A stretch of DNA of 64,000 bases from JAXMCK01 sp046349395 (GCA_046349395.1 JAXMCK010000006.1:248001-312000); one strand, 5' to 3'. Counted from the stretch's first letter, positions 31,629-41,765 are shown. The notes: generated by a model not told the origin, from the letters alone. A program made the numbers and translations.

Positions 31629-33383
31629 TCACGCGCGCCGGCCAAAGAGCCGCTCCAGCTCCTCGCGCGACCATTCGATATAGGTCGGACGGCCATGGTT
31701 GCACTGACCGGCGAAGGGTGTGGTCTCCATTTGCCGCAGCAGCGCGTTCATCTCCTCGACCGAGAGCGATCGGCCAGCGCGCACGCTGTGGTGGCAGGCG
31801 ATCGTCGCCAGGACGCGGTCGATCGCCTGCTCGACGATCTCCGCATCGCCGAGGGCGGCGAGTTCGGCCGCTACGTCGCGGACGAGGGTGGCCGTGTCGG
31901 TCGTCCCCAGTGCCGCCGGCACCTCGCGGACCAGCACCGCATCGTGCCCGAACGGCTCGACGACGAGGCCCAAGGCGGCCAGGGACTCGGCGTGGGCGAC
32001 GAGCCGGCGCGCTTCGGCGGCGTCTAGCTCGACGACGTCGGGCAGGAGAAGGATCTGGCGCGCGATGCTACCGGCGCGGCGCTCCGCCTTCAGGCGCTCA
32101 TAGACGATGCGCTCATGGGCCGCATGCTGGTCGACCAGGACGATGCCCGCCGCCGTCTCGGCCACGACATAGGTCCGCAGCAGCTGGGCCCGAGCGGCAC
32201 CGAGCGGCTGTGCCTGAGGTATAGGTGCGGCCTCCGGGACGGCGTGCACCCGGGCCTGACGGTCGAAGGTCGCCAGCGGCTCCTGCCAGGCGATGGCAGC
32301 CTCGGCGAGCCCGGGAGCAGGCCGCGAAAGGGAGGGCCGCGGCGGGTTCGAGCCGCCCGTGATGGCGCCGGCACTGCGATGGCCATGCTCGGCCAGGGCG
32401 CGCTTCAGGGCGCCGATCACGAGACCGCGGACCAGGGTCGGGTCGCGGAAGCGCACCTCGGCCTTCTGCGGATGCACGTTCACGTCGACCTCCTCGGCAG
32501 GCAGGTCGAGGAAGAGGGCCGCCAGAGGCTGCCGGTCGTGGAAGAGGAGATCGGCAAAGGCCGCCCGCAGGGCCGCCTTGAGCAGCCGGTCCTGGACCGG
32601 TCGGCCGTTGACCACGAGGTGCTGATGCTTGGCATCGCGCCGTGACAGCGTGGGCAGTCCGATGAAGCCGCGCAGGCCAATGCCCTCGCGCTCCGCCTCG
32701 ACGGCGAGAGCCGCCGCCGCGAACTCGCGCCCCATGATCGACGCCAGTCGCGCCAGCAGGGCGTCCTCGAACAGGCCGGTCGCCGGTTCGGCTAGAAAGG
32801 TGCTGCGGCCGTCGACGGTCAGGGCGAAGCGCAGGTCGGGCCGGCTCAGGGCGAGGCGGCGCAGGGTCTCCTCGACGGCCTCCCCTTCGGTCCGGTCGCT
32901 GCGCAGGAATTTGAGCCGGGCCGGCACCTTGTAGAACAGGTCGCGCACCTCGACCCGGGTGCCGACCGCACCGGCGGCGGGAAGGACAGCACCTGCCGAT
33001 CCCCCCTCGACCAGCAGAGCCGAGGCATGCGCGGCACCTGCGCGACGGCTGGTCAGGCGCAAGCGGCTGACGGCTGCGATCGACGGCAGGGCCTCGCCGC
33101 GGAAGCCCAGCGTCGTGATGCGGACCAACTGGTCGTCGGTGAGCTTCGAGGTCGCGTGCCGCTCCAGGGCCAACGGCAGCTCGTCGGGGTCCATGCCCGA
33201 GCCGTCGTCCGCGACGAGGATCAGGCCGCGGCCGCCGGCCTCGATGGCGACGTCGATCTCCCCTGCTCCGGCGTCGATCGCGTTCTCGACCAGCTCCTTG
33301 ACGACCGACGCCGGGCGCTCGACCACCTCGCCGGCGGCGATGCGGTTCGCCACGGTCTCAGGCAGGCGGCGGATCGCTGACAT
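31629..33383 (-). CDS. mutL: DNA mismatch repair protein MutL
   Basis: The 584-residue product has the N-terminal GHKL ATPase motifs (ELVENAIDAGAGEIDVAIEA, DDGSGMDPDELPL, TLGFRGEALPSIAAVSRL) and a C-terminal domain with VLVDQHAAHERIVYERLK, the DQHA(X)2E(X)4E metal-binding motif of endonucleolytic MutL, plus HHSVRAGRSLSVEEM. MutL couples mismatch recognition by MutS to strand nicking and removal. The start at MSAIRRLPE was chosen because it matches the family N-terminus. Confidence 0.95.
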   Translation of the reverse strand: MSAIRRLPETVANRIAAGEVVERPASVVKELVENAIDAGAGEIDVAIEAGGRGLILVADDGSGMDPDELPLALERHATSKLTDDQLVRITTLGFRGEALPSIAAVSRLRLTSRRAGAAHASALLVEGGSAGAVLPAAGAVGTRVEVRDLFYKVPARLKFLRSDRTEGEAVEETLRRLALSRPDLRFALTVDGRSTFLAEPATGLFEDALLARLASIMGREFAAAALAVEAEREGIGLRGFIGLPTLSRRDAKHQHLVVNGRPVQDRLLKAALRAAFADLLFHDRQPLAALFLDLPAEEVDVNVHPQKAEVRFRDPTLVRGLVIGALKRALAEHGHRSAGAITGGSNPPRPSLSRPAPGLAEAAIAWQEPLATFDRQARVHAVPEAAPIPQAQPLGAARAQLLRTYVVAETAAGIVLVDQHAAHERIVYERLKAERRAGSIARQILLLPDVVELDAAEARRLVAHAESLAALGLVVEPFGHDAVLVREVPAALGTTDTATLVRDVAAELAALGDAEIVEQAIDRVLATIACHHSVRAGRSLSVEEMNALLRQMETTPFAGQCNHGRPTYIEWSREELERLFGRRA

Positions 33384-33503
33384 CGAGATGGACGTGATGA
33401 GAGGGGGACCGCCGGACGGTACCACCCGCACGGCTGATTGGGGAGGACCGGGTAGCGGATTGTGGCCGACCTCACGACGGGCCGAGCGGGTGGATCGACG
33501 AAG

Positions 33504-35204
33504 CTAGGGTGGGAGGCCTGCCGCCAACAGCTCCGCCCGCAGCCGCTCGCGGTCAGCCTCGTGGCGGAAGGGGAGGGTCGCCGTCCACGCGGCACTTGAG
33601 AAGTCGGGCTTCGCCACCAGTGTGCGCTCGACGCATTGCCGGGCCGCCGCCTCGTTGCCGACCGCCGCGTGGCAGGCAGCGAGCCGGGCATGGTGGTGGA
33701 AGCGGACCTGGCGCACACGCTCGTAGGCGGTGATCGCCTCGGCGTAGTGACCCGAGCCGTGGAGGGCCCGCACGAGGGCGGTCCAGTACCAGTCCGAGTG
33801 GAAGGGGTTGAGGGCCAGGGCGCGACGCGCTTCGGCCAGCGCCTCGTCGCTTCGGCCGAGGAAGCTCAGGACATAAGCCCGGTAGACGGCGGCGTCGGCA
33901 TCGTTGGGATTGAGCGCCGCGCTCCGGTCGGCATGATGCTCCGCCCGATCGAACTCGCGCCGGTTGAGAAGGATCATGGCCAGAATGCGATGGCATCGGC
34001 TGTCGGCCGGATCCAGCTCCACCGCCCTGGTGGCCAGGGCATGGGCGCGTGCGAGGTAGTCGTCGGCGCGTTCGCCCCAGGGTAGGTTGAACACGGCCAG
34101 GGCCAGATAGGCGTTGGCGAGGGCGTAGTGGGGGTCGAGGGCCACCGCCCGCTCGAAATGCTCGACCGAGGCCTCGTTGGCGCCGGCTTCGAAGGAGCCC
34201 AGCCGCTCCATGCCGCGGAGCAGATGGTCGTAGGCGGCGAGGTCGGTGGTGGGCTTGCGCTTCGCACGGTCGACGCCGGCGGCGTGGATGCGGCCGGCGA
34301 GGGTCGAGGCGATGGTGGCGACGAGTTCGTCCTGCAGGGTGAAGATGTCGTCCAGTGGCCGGTCGTAACGCTCGGCCCAGAGGTGATCGCCGCCGGACGC
34401 GTCGATGAGCTGGGCCGTCACGCGCACCCGCGGGCCGAGCTTGCGGACGCTCCCTTCCAGCAGGTAGCCGACGCCGAGCCTGCGGCCGATCTCGAGCGCG
34501 TCCAGCGCCTGCCCGCGCAGGGCGAAGGAGGAGTGGCGGGCGAGCACGCGCAGGTCGCGGAAGCGCGACAGCGCAGTGATGAGGTCCTCCGTGATCCCAT
34601 CGCTGAAGTAGGCCTGGTCCGGATCGGTACTGAGATTGTCGAACGGCAGCACCGCGATCGAGGGCCGTTCAAAGATCTTCGGTGACGGGGCTGGAACGCC
34701 ATCGCCGACCACCAGACGGTAGGCGCGAACGGGTCGCGTGATGTTCTTGAGACGCTGCTCGCCGAGGCTCGCAAAGGCGAGGCCCGCCTGTCCGTGAAGG
34801 TGGTCGTACGCGGTGCCGGACACGACGATACCACCGGGCTCGGCCAAGCCTTCCAGGCGCGCGGCGATGTTCACCCCGTCGCCGAGAAGGTCGGTCCCCT
34901 GGACAACCACATCACCGAGATTGATGCCGATTCGCAGGCTGAGGCCGGTGCCGTTCCGAGCCTGGATCGCGACGGCACAGGCGGCCGCGTCGACGACGCT
35001 GGTGAATTCCGCGATCAGCCCGTCGCCGATCAGCTTGACCAGCCGACCCCGATGCTCGGCGAGGGCCGGCTCCACGAGATCGCTGCGCAGGGCACCCAGG
35101 CGAGCCAGCGTGCCGGCCTCGTCCTGTTCGACCTTCGACGAGTAGCCTACCACATCGGCGGCGAGGATCGCCGCGAGGCGCCGTTCCTGCCGCGATGACT
35201 CCAA
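33504..35204 (-). CDS. Class III adenylate cyclase with TPR repeats
   Basis: The 566-residue product has an N-terminal class III cyclase domain (about 1-165): metal Asp in ILAADVVGYSS and LIGDGLIAEF, adenine-specifying Lys in RLVKLIGDG, and catalytic Asn/Arg in GVNIAARLEG, so it looks active. A TolB-like segment follows (SIAVLPFDNLSTDPDQAYFS), then TPR repeats from about 330 (FERAVALDPHYALANAYLAL and others). Such proteins make cAMP in response to unknown signals and are numerous in rhizobia and relatives. No membrane helix is seen, so it is probably cytoplasmic. Confidence 0.88.
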   Translation of the reverse strand: MESSRQERRLAAILAADVVGYSSKVEQDEAGTLARLGALRSDLVEPALAEHRGRLVKLIGDGLIAEFTSVVDAAACAVAIQARNGTGLSLRIGINLGDVVVQGTDLLGDGVNIAARLEGLAEPGGIVVSGTAYDHLHGQAGLAFASLGEQRLKNITRPVRAYRLVVGDGVPAPSPKIFERPSIAVLPFDNLSTDPDQAYFSDGITEDLITALSRFRDLRVLARHSSFALRGQALDALEIGRRLGVGYLLEGSVRKLGPRVRVTAQLIDASGGDHLWAERYDRPLDDIFTLQDELVATIASTLAGRIHAAGVDRAKRKPTTDLAAYDHLLRGMERLGSFEAGANEASVEHFERAVALDPHYALANAYLALAVFNLPWGERADDYLARAHALATRAVELDPADSRCHRILAMILLNRREFDRAEHHADRSAALNPNDADAAVYRAYVLSFLGRSDEALAEARRALALNPFHSDWYWTALVRALHGSGHYAEAITAYERVRQVRFHHHARLAACHAAVGNEAAARQCVERTLVAKPDFSSAAWTATLPFRHEADRERLRAELLAAGLPP

Positions 35205-35274
35205 GGCCCAGGTCCCGCAAAGCCGCTGCCGATATCAAGCTATCACGGCAGGGACGGCTTGGGGATGACGCGGG

Positions 35275-36543
35275 TTAGATCCCCTGCGGATCGCCGACGA
35301 CCGACACAAGCATCTCGCCCGAGAAGAGACGGGCCGAGACGCGCCGCACGTCGTCCAGGGTGACGGCCTCGATCAGGCCGTTGCGGCGCTCCAGATAGTC
35401 GCGCCCGAGGTCCTGGAACAGCATCATGCCCAGCAGCTTCGCCGTCTGGTCGTTGCTGGTGAGGCGCAACGGGAATGAGCCCGTCAGATAGGTGCGGGCG
35501 TCGTCCAGTTCGTGCTGGGCGATGTCGCCGGCCGCGAGCTTCTTCAGCTCCTCCCGGACGAGGCTCAGCGACTGGGCGACCTGGGCGTTGTTGGTGGCGA
35601 CCCCGCCCAGCCACAGGGGCGACAGGTCGAGGTCGTAAAGATACGAGTAGACCGAATAGGCGAGGCCCCGTTTCTCGCGCACCTCTTCGGTCAGGCGCGA
35701 GCTGAACCCGCCGCCGCCCAGGATGTAGTTGGCGACATAGGCCGCATAGTAGTCTGCATCGGTGCGGTCGATGCCGGCATGGCCGAAGGTGACGACACTC
35801 TGCGGGATGGGCAGGCGCACGACCTCGGTGCCGCCGACGACGGGGGCGGCGCGCGTGACGTCCAAGGCGGGTGCCGTCGCCGGGAGGTCACCGAAGGCGT
35901 GGTCGAGCAGCTGTGCCAGCTCGTCGGCCTCGATGTCTCCCGACACGCCGACCACCAGCCGGTCGCGGGCGATGCGGGTATCGATGAAGGCCCGCATGTC
36001 CTCGACCGTGATCGTGCCGATGGAGGCGGGCGTGCCGCGAGTGGCCCGACCGTAGGGATGATGCGGAAAGGCCTTCGCGAACCAGGATCGCGATGCCAGA
36101 TACTCGGGGTCCGTCTCCCGGCGGCGGAGATCGGCCAGAATCTGGCTGCGGACGCGCTCGACGGGCTCGCTGTCGAAGCGCGGCTCCTTCAGCGCAAGGC
36201 GGAGCAGCTCGAAAGCCAACTCCCGCGTCGAGGTCAGCGTCTTCAGATCGCAGGTGCAGGCGTCCCGGTCGAGGTCGAAGGAGAGGCGGATCGCGTTGTC
36301 CTCGAGCTGGCCGCGGAAGGCCTGGCTGTCATAGGGACCCGCACCCTCGTCGATGATGCCGCCGGCCATGTAGGCAAGCCCCTCCTTCCCGACCGGATCC
36401 GTGATCGCACCGGAGCTGCAGTAGGCGGCGAGGGACAGGAAGGGGATCGACCGCTCGGTGATCAGATAGGCGCGGATTCCCTTGCTGCTGACGATTTCCT
36501 GGACGTGGTTGGTCTTGCCCGGTGCGACGGCCTGGTCCTGCAT
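35275..36543 (-). CDS. M16 family protein lacking the zinc motif (non-catalytic partner)
   Basis: The 422-residue product has the two-lobed M16 fold, with LILGGGGFSSRLTEEVREKR-type motif (YILGGGGFSSRLTEEVR) and GLAYSVYSYLYDL. The HXXEH zinc motif is replaced by GLAYMAGGIIDEGAG, so it cannot bind zinc in the usual way. Five bases separate it from the upstream gene, which does have the motif. Paired M16 proteins of this kind form heterodimers in which one subunit is catalytic; that role is inferred from the family. Confidence 0.88.
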   Translation of the reverse strand: MQDQAVAPGKTNHVQEIVSSKGIRAYLITERSIPFLSLAAYCSSGAITDPVGKEGLAYMAGGIIDEGAGPYDSQAFRGQLEDNAIRLSFDLDRDACTCDLKTLTSTRELAFELLRLALKEPRFDSEPVERVRSQILADLRRRETDPEYLASRSWFAKAFPHHPYGRATRGTPASIGTITVEDMRAFIDTRIARDRLVVGVSGDIEADELAQLLDHAFGDLPATAPALDVTRAAPVVGGTEVVRLPIPQSVVTFGHAGIDRTDADYYAAYVANYILGGGGFSSRLTEEVREKRGLAYSVYSYLYDLDLSPLWLGGVATNNAQVAQSLSLVREELKKLAAGDIAQHELDDARTYLTGSFPLRLTSNDQTAKLLGMMLFQDLGRDYLERRNGLIEAVTLDDVRRVSARLFSGEMLVSVVGDPQGI

Positions 36544-36548
36544 CGCCG

Positions 36549-37880
36549 TCAGTCCGCCGCGCCGTCGGAGACGAGCGTGCCGGTGACCGAGTTCTCGGGC
36601 TTCAGGACGAAGCGTGCGGCGGCCTCGACCTCGTCCCGCGTGACGGCGGCGATCCGACGCGGCCACTTCTCGATGTCGTCGACGCCGAGGCCCGAGGCCA
36701 GCGCCACGCCGAAAATGCGCGCGGCACCGCCCAGCGAGTCGCGGGCATAGATCGCCTCGCTCAGCATCCGCTTCTGCGTGCGGGCCAGCTCCTCGTCGGT
36801 GACCCCGGCCTCCAGCAGTTCCTTCAGGGCGGCGTCCACGCCGGCTTCGAGCGCGTCCATCTCGATGCCGGGACGCGGGCTCGCATAAACGCGGAAGGTC
36901 GTGAAATCGAGGCTGGTGCCCCGGTAGTAGCTGCCGGCCCCGGCGGCGAGGCCCTGCTCGACGACGAGGCGGCGGAAGAGCCGACTGGTGCCGCCATTGC
37001 CGAAGATCTCGGCCAGCACCTCGAGCGCGTAGGCGTGCTCCTTGCCCTCGGTCGTGAAGCTGGGGGCGAGCCAGGAGCGCACCAGGCTCGGCTGGCGCAC
37101 GCGCTCGTCGGCGACCGTGACCCGCCGTGCGGCGTGCTGCGGCGGCTCCACGCTGCGCATACGCTGCGGCACGTCGCGGCGCGGGATGACGCCGTAGATC
37201 TTCTCGGCCAGCGGCCGCAGCTCGGCCGCAGTGACGTCGCCGACGACGACCAGCACGGCGTTGTTCGGCGCGTACCAGGTCTCGTAGAAGCGCTCGGCGT
37301 CCTCGCGGGTGTAGGACTGGATCTCGTGCATCCAGCCGATCACCGGCCAACGGTAGGGATGGTGGAGGTACTGGGCGGCGACGAGCTGCTCGCCGAGGAT
37401 GGCAGAGGGCTCGTTGTCGACCCGCGAGCTGCGCTCCTCCACGATCACGTCGCGCTCGGGATAGACGACCTCGTCGACCAGCCGGAGATTGGTCATCCGG
37501 TCGGCTTCCATGCCCATGACGAGCTCGAGCCGGTCCTTCGCGATCATCTGGAAGTAGGCGGTGAAGTCGTAGCTCGTCATGGCGTTGTCGTTGCCGCCGT
37601 TGCGCGCCACGATCTTCGAGAAGTCGCCAGCGGCGATCTTCTCCGTACCCTTGAACATCAGATGCTCGAGGAAGTGCGGCAGCCCCGACTTGCCGGGCGG
37701 GCTGTCGGCCGTGCCAACCTTGTACCAGAGCCAGTGCGCCACGACGGGGGCCCGGTGGTTCGACACCACCAGCACCTCGAGGCCGTTGTCGAGGGTGAAG
37801 GTCTCTGGATTGAAGAGGGTGCCGTCGTCGCCCAAGCCGCCGGGGATCAAGCCGAACGCGGCGGAGGGGAGTATCGTCAT
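36549..37880 (-). CDS. M16 family zinc metallopeptidase (pitrilysin/processing peptidase-like)
   Basis: The 443-residue product has the inverted zinc motif HFLEH (His69, Glu72, His73) and a downstream Glu in VIVEERSSRVDNEPS. The second lobe has FGNGGTSRLFRRLVVEQGLA. It resembles mitochondrial processing peptidase beta and PqqL-type enzymes. There is no clear signal peptide, although the N-terminus is short and hydrophobic. It is followed by its non-catalytic partner and preceded by the DUF3035 lipoprotein and lspA, an arrangement common in Rhodospirillales. Confidence 0.92.
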   Translation of the reverse strand: MTILPSAAFGLIPGGLGDDGTLFNPETFTLDNGLEVLVVSNHRAPVVAHWLWYKVGTADSPPGKSGLPHFLEHLMFKGTEKIAAGDFSKIVARNGGNDNAMTSYDFTAYFQMIAKDRLELVMGMEADRMTNLRLVDEVVYPERDVIVEERSSRVDNEPSAILGEQLVAAQYLHHPYRWPVIGWMHEIQSYTREDAERFYETWYAPNNAVLVVVGDVTAAELRPLAEKIYGVIPRRDVPQRMRSVEPPQHAARRVTVADERVRQPSLVRSWLAPSFTTEGKEHAYALEVLAEIFGNGGTSRLFRRLVVEQGLAAGAGSYYRGTSLDFTTFRVYASPRPGIEMDALEAGVDAALKELLEAGVTDEELARTQKRMLSEAIYARDSLGGAARIFGVALASGLGVDDIEKWPRRIAAVTRDEVEAAARFVLKPENSVTGTLVSDGAAD

Positions 37881-37892
37881 GGACCGACTGTC

Positions 37893-38444
37893 CTAGCTCG
37901 GGGGCAAGGGTACGCTGCCGGTCCGGGTCGTGGTGACGACGGCCCCGGAGGCGAGGCTGCGCAGTCGCGCCTGCTCCTCAGGTGCATTCACCACCGCGTC
38001 GGGGTTCTGGGCCTGCAGCATCGCCTTCTTCTGGAAATCGAAGATAAAGAGGAATGTGCTGTCGTCGACGGTGGTCAGCTCACGATTCTCTTCGGCGACC
38101 TGTTGCCTGATCGAGGGTGCCGCCTGCACCGGGCTCGCCTGCACGATGGCGGTCTCGGCCGTACTCTGCGCCACCGAGCCGGCGGCGGGCACAGGCTGGC
38201 CCGTCAGGACCGACTGCGCTTCGGCCGTCGGATTGCCGCCGAATGCCGGCGGTGCCCCGGGCTCCGGCGGCCGCAGGCTGTAGTCGGGCGGCATGATGAG
38301 CGGTGCTCGCCGCACGACCTGGAACTCGTCGGGAGCCGGCCGATCGAAACCGAGTTGCTGGCGGACGCTGGAACAGCCGACGACCGACAAGGCGAGCACG
38401 GTCAATGCCGTCCCCCTGACGAGCCCACCCCGCATTCGTGTCAT
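37893..38444 (-). CDS. DUF3035 domain lipoprotein
   Basis: The 183-residue product has a lipoprotein signal with lipobox VVGC (LTVLALSVVGCSS) and the DUF3035 pattern DEFQVVRRAPLIMPPDYSLR, PPEPGAPPA. The rest is low-complexity Ala/Gln/Pro. It is anchored in the envelope; function unknown. ATG 38444 overlaps the lspA stop by four bases, so the lipoprotein and the lipoprotein signal peptidase are translationally coupled. Confidence 0.88.
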   Translation of the reverse strand: MTRMRGGLVRGTALTVLALSVVGCSSVRQQLGFDRPAPDEFQVVRRAPLIMPPDYSLRPPEPGAPPAFGGNPTAEAQSVLTGQPVPAAGSVAQSTAETAIVQASPVQAAPSIRQQVAEENRELTTVDDSTFLFIFDFQKKAMLQAQNPDAVVNAPEEQARLRSLASGAVVTTTRTGSVPLPPS

Positions 38445-38932
38445 CTCCCCGCCTGATCGAGCACCGGCCGCGTCGAGAACAGGCTGTCCGCCAGCAGCAG
38501 GACGGCCCCGATCGAGATCGCGCTGTCGGCGACATTGAATGCCGGCCAATGGTAACCCGCAATATGGAAGTCGAGAAAGTCCACCACGGCCCCGAACCGT
38601 AGCCGATCGATCAGATTGCCCAGCGCACCCGCGATCACCATCCAGAGGGCCACTCGCGAGAGGAAACGGCGCTCGCGCCGGAGCCAGACCGCCAGCGCCG
38701 CGACGATGACCAGGGTCAGCCCGGTCAGCAGCCAGGGTCCGTGATCGCCCGCGTTCGACATGATCCCGAAGCTGACGCCCCTGTTCCAGACCAGGACGAG
38801 GTTGAAGAACGAGGTCACCGCGATCGGCGTCCAGGGATCGAGCGTGCTCAGGACGACGTACTTGCTGACCTGGTCCAGGAGGATGATCGCGACCGCGAAG
38901 GCGAGGCCGGCCGCCGGGTGGGACAGCGCCAT
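38441..38932 (-). CDS. lspA: Lipoprotein signal peptidase (signal peptidase II)
   Basis: The 163-residue product has four membrane helices and the aspartyl protease motifs GALGNLIDRLRFGAVVDFLD and FNVADSAISIGA, with the two catalytic Asp residues, and VLVWNRGVSFGI. It cleaves the signal peptide of diacylated prolipoproteins at the inner membrane. It begins one base after the ileS stop, the common ileS-lspA order, and overlaps the DUF3035 lipoprotein gene. Confidence 0.94.
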   Translation of the reverse strand: MALSHPAAGLAFAVAIILLDQVSKYVVLSTLDPWTPIAVTSFFNLVLVWNRGVSFGIMSNAGDHGPWLLTGLTLVIVAALAVWLRRERRFLSRVALWMVIAGALGNLIDRLRFGAVVDFLDFHIAGYHWPAFNVADSAISIGAVLLLADSLFSTRPVLDQAGR

Positions 38933-38933
38933 G

Positions 38934-41747
38934 TCAGGCCGCCAACGCAGGAGTCGCGTCCTCGCAGCGGAGGCACAGCGAGCGGTCGCTGGCGGCGACC
39001 TCTTCCAGCACCCGCCAGCAGCGGTCGCACTTCTCGCCGGGAGCGGCTCGCGGGACGACGGCCACACCGGGTACCTCGTCGAGCCGGAACGCGTTCGCCG
39101 GCGCCGGTGCGTCCGTCACCTCGATGCCGCTCGTGATTGAGAGCTCCGCCAGGTCGAGCCCGCCAAGGGCGGCCAGATCCTCGGCACTCGCATGAACGAC
39201 CGGTGATGCCTGCAAGCTGGAGCCGATCCGCTTCTCGCGGCGCTCCAGCTCCAGCGCACCGGTGACGACCCGCCGCACGCGGCGCACGCGCTCCCATCTC
39301 TGCCCCAGCGCCGGGTCCAGCCAGGACGTCGGGACCTCGGGAAACTTGCGCAGATGCACGCTGTCGGTGTCGCTGGGGAAGCGCGTCAGCCAGGCCTCCT
39401 CGGCCGTGAAGCACAGCACCGGAGCCAGCCATGCCGTGAGGCAGCTGAAGAGGTGGTCCAGCACCGTCCGCGCCGCCCGTCGCCGCGTGCTGTCGGGGCG
39501 GTCGCAATAGACCGCGTCCTTGCGGACATCAAAGTAGAAGGCGGAGAGGTCGTTGGCGCAGAAATTGTGGAGCGCCGAGTAGAGCTTCGGGAAGTCGAAG
39601 TCCTCGTTGCAGCTGCGCACCAGCTGGTCGAGTTCGGCCAGGCGGTGCAGCACCCAGCGCTCCAGCTCCGGCATCTCCTTCGGATCCAGCCGCTCTCCAG
39701 CGGTGAAGCCGTGCAGGTTCCCTAGGAGGTATCGCAGCGTGTTGCGCAGGCGACGGTAGGAGTCGCCGATGCCGGTCAGGATGTCCTTTCCGATCCGGAT
39801 GTCCTCGGCATAGTCGGCCGAGACGACCCACAAGCGGAGGATGTCGGCCCCGTTCGTCTTCATGAGGTCGATGGGCGAGACGACGTTGCCGACCGACTTC
39901 GACATCTTCCGACCCTCGGAGTCGACGACGAAGCCGTGGGTCAGCACGCACTCATAGGGGGCGCGGCCGCGGGTGCCGCAGCTTTCGAGTAGCGAGGAGT
40001 GGAACCAGCCGCGATGCTGGTCGGAGCCCTCTAGATAGAGCGAGGCCGGCCACTGCAGGTCGGGACGCGCCTCCAGCACGGTCGCATGGGTCGAGCCGGA
40101 GTCGAACCAGACGTCCAGGATGTCGTCGACCTTCTCGTAGTCCTCGATGCGGTAGCGGGTGCCCAGGAACTCCTGGGGATCGCGCGTCCACCAGGCGTCC
40201 GCACCCGCGGCCTCGAAGGCCGCGGCGATGCGCTCAACCACCTCGGGATCGCGCAGCACCTCGCCGGTGCGCTTCTCGACGAAGACGGCGATCGGCACGC
40301 CCCAGGCGCGCTGGCGCGAGACACACCAGTCGGGGCGGGTCTCGATCATCGAGCGGATGCGGTTCTCGCCGCGGGCCGGCACCCAGCGCGTGTCGCTGAT
40401 CGCCTGCAGGGCCTTGCCGCGCAGATCGTCCGGCCCGTCCATCGGGATGAACCACTGCGCGGTGGCGCGGAAGATGAGCGGGGCCTTGGAGCGCCAGGAG
40501 TGCGGGTAGCTGTGGACCAGCTTGCCGCGCGCCAGCAGGTTGCCCTTGCCGACTAGTGCCTCGATGACGGGCTCGTGCGCCTTGAAGACGTGCAGGCCCT
40601 CGAAGCCCGGCACCTGGGCCGTGTACGTCCCGTCTTCGGCAACGGTGTCCGGCACGTCGAGGCCGTTCATCGCACCGAGCTCGTAGTCGTCCTCGCCGTG
40701 GCTCGGCGCGATATGGACGAGGCCGGTGCCCTGGTCCGTGGTGACAAAGCCCCCGGCCAGCAGCGGCACGACGAAATCGTAGCCGCCGGCCACACCCGCC
40801 AGCGGATGGCGAGCTGTCGTGCCGGCAAGTTCCGTCCCCATGAACTCGTCACGGACATCGTAGGCGCGGATCCCGGAAGCCGCGGCCACCTCGCCCAGCC
40901 GCTCGGCTGCCAGAAGCAGCCGCTCGCCGACCCGTGCATGGCTGCCCTCGCCCACCTCGCCGACCTCGATCAGCTGGTAGGTGACGTCGGGCCCGTAGGC
41001 GACGGCCCGGTTCGCCGGGATCGTCCAGGGAGTCGTCGTCCAGATGACGACCGACGCTCCGCCGAGCGAGGGGCGTGACGCCTGCACGACGGGGAAGCGG
41101 ACATCGATCGTGAAGCTGGTATGGTCGTGATACTCGACCTCGGCCTCGGCGAGTGCCGTCTTCTCGACGACCGACCACATCACCGATTTCTTGCCGCGAT
41201 AGAGCGAGCCGCTCAGCAGGAACTTCGCCAGTTCGCGGTAGATGCCGGCCTCGGCCTGGAAGTTCATCGTCGTGTAGGGGTGCTTCCAGTCGCCGAGCAC
41301 GCCCAGCCGCTCGAACTCGGCCTTCTGCACGCCGATCCAGTGCTCGGCATAGTCGCGGCATTCCTTGCGGAAGGCGGCGATCGGGACGGCGTCCTTGTCC
41401 TTGCCCTTCTTGCGGTACTCCTGCTCGATCTGCCACTCGATCGGCAGGCCGTGGCAGTCCCAGCCCGGGACGTAGACGGCGTCCGTCCCCAGCATCTGAC
41501 GGCTGCGGTTGATCACGTCCTTCAGGATCTTGTTGAGGGCCGTCCCCATGTGGAGATGGCCGTTGGCGTAGGGCGGGCCGTCGTGGAGGATGAACTTCTC
41601 ACGGCCGCGGCTCTGCTCGCGCAGCCGCTCCCACAGCTTCGTGTCCTGCCAGCGCGCGACCCAGCCGGGCTCGCGCTCCGGCAGGCTGGCCTTCATCGGG
41701 AAGTCGGTCTTCGGCAGGAAGACGGTATCGCGGAAATCGTTGCTCAT
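38934..41747 (-). CDS. ileS: Isoleucyl-tRNA synthetase
   Basis: The 937-residue product is a full-length bacterial IleRS. It has the HIGH-type motif in PPYANGHLHMGTALNKI, the editing domain, WFDSGSTHATVLE, the KMSKS motif in GRKMSKSVGNVVSP, and a C-terminal zinc motif CDRCWR and CLRCED. It charges tRNA-Ile in the cytoplasm. The gene is followed by lspA. Confidence 0.96.
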   Translation of the reverse strand: MSNDFRDTVFLPKTDFPMKASLPEREPGWVARWQDTKLWERLREQSRGREKFILHDGPPYANGHLHMGTALNKILKDVINRSRQMLGTDAVYVPGWDCHGLPIEWQIEQEYRKKGKDKDAVPIAAFRKECRDYAEHWIGVQKAEFERLGVLGDWKHPYTTMNFQAEAGIYRELAKFLLSGSLYRGKKSVMWSVVEKTALAEAEVEYHDHTSFTIDVRFPVVQASRPSLGGASVVIWTTTPWTIPANRAVAYGPDVTYQLIEVGEVGEGSHARVGERLLLAAERLGEVAAASGIRAYDVRDEFMGTELAGTTARHPLAGVAGGYDFVVPLLAGGFVTTDQGTGLVHIAPSHGEDDYELGAMNGLDVPDTVAEDGTYTAQVPGFEGLHVFKAHEPVIEALVGKGNLLARGKLVHSYPHSWRSKAPLIFRATAQWFIPMDGPDDLRGKALQAISDTRWVPARGENRIRSMIETRPDWCVSRQRAWGVPIAVFVEKRTGEVLRDPEVVERIAAAFEAAGADAWWTRDPQEFLGTRYRIEDYEKVDDILDVWFDSGSTHATVLEARPDLQWPASLYLEGSDQHRGWFHSSLLESCGTRGRAPYECVLTHGFVVDSEGRKMSKSVGNVVSPIDLMKTNGADILRLWVVSADYAEDIRIGKDILTGIGDSYRRLRNTLRYLLGNLHGFTAGERLDPKEMPELERWVLHRLAELDQLVRSCNEDFDFPKLYSALHNFCANDLSAFYFDVRKDAVYCDRPDSTRRRAARTVLDHLFSCLTAWLAPVLCFTAEEAWLTRFPSDTDSVHLRKFPEVPTSWLDPALGQRWERVRRVRRVVTGALELERREKRIGSSLQASPVVHASAEDLAALGGLDLAELSITSGIEVTDAPAPANAFRLDEVPGVAVVPRAAPGEKCDRCWRVLEEVAASDRSLCLRCEDATPALAA

Positions 41748-41765
41748 CGGGACGACTTTATGGGC

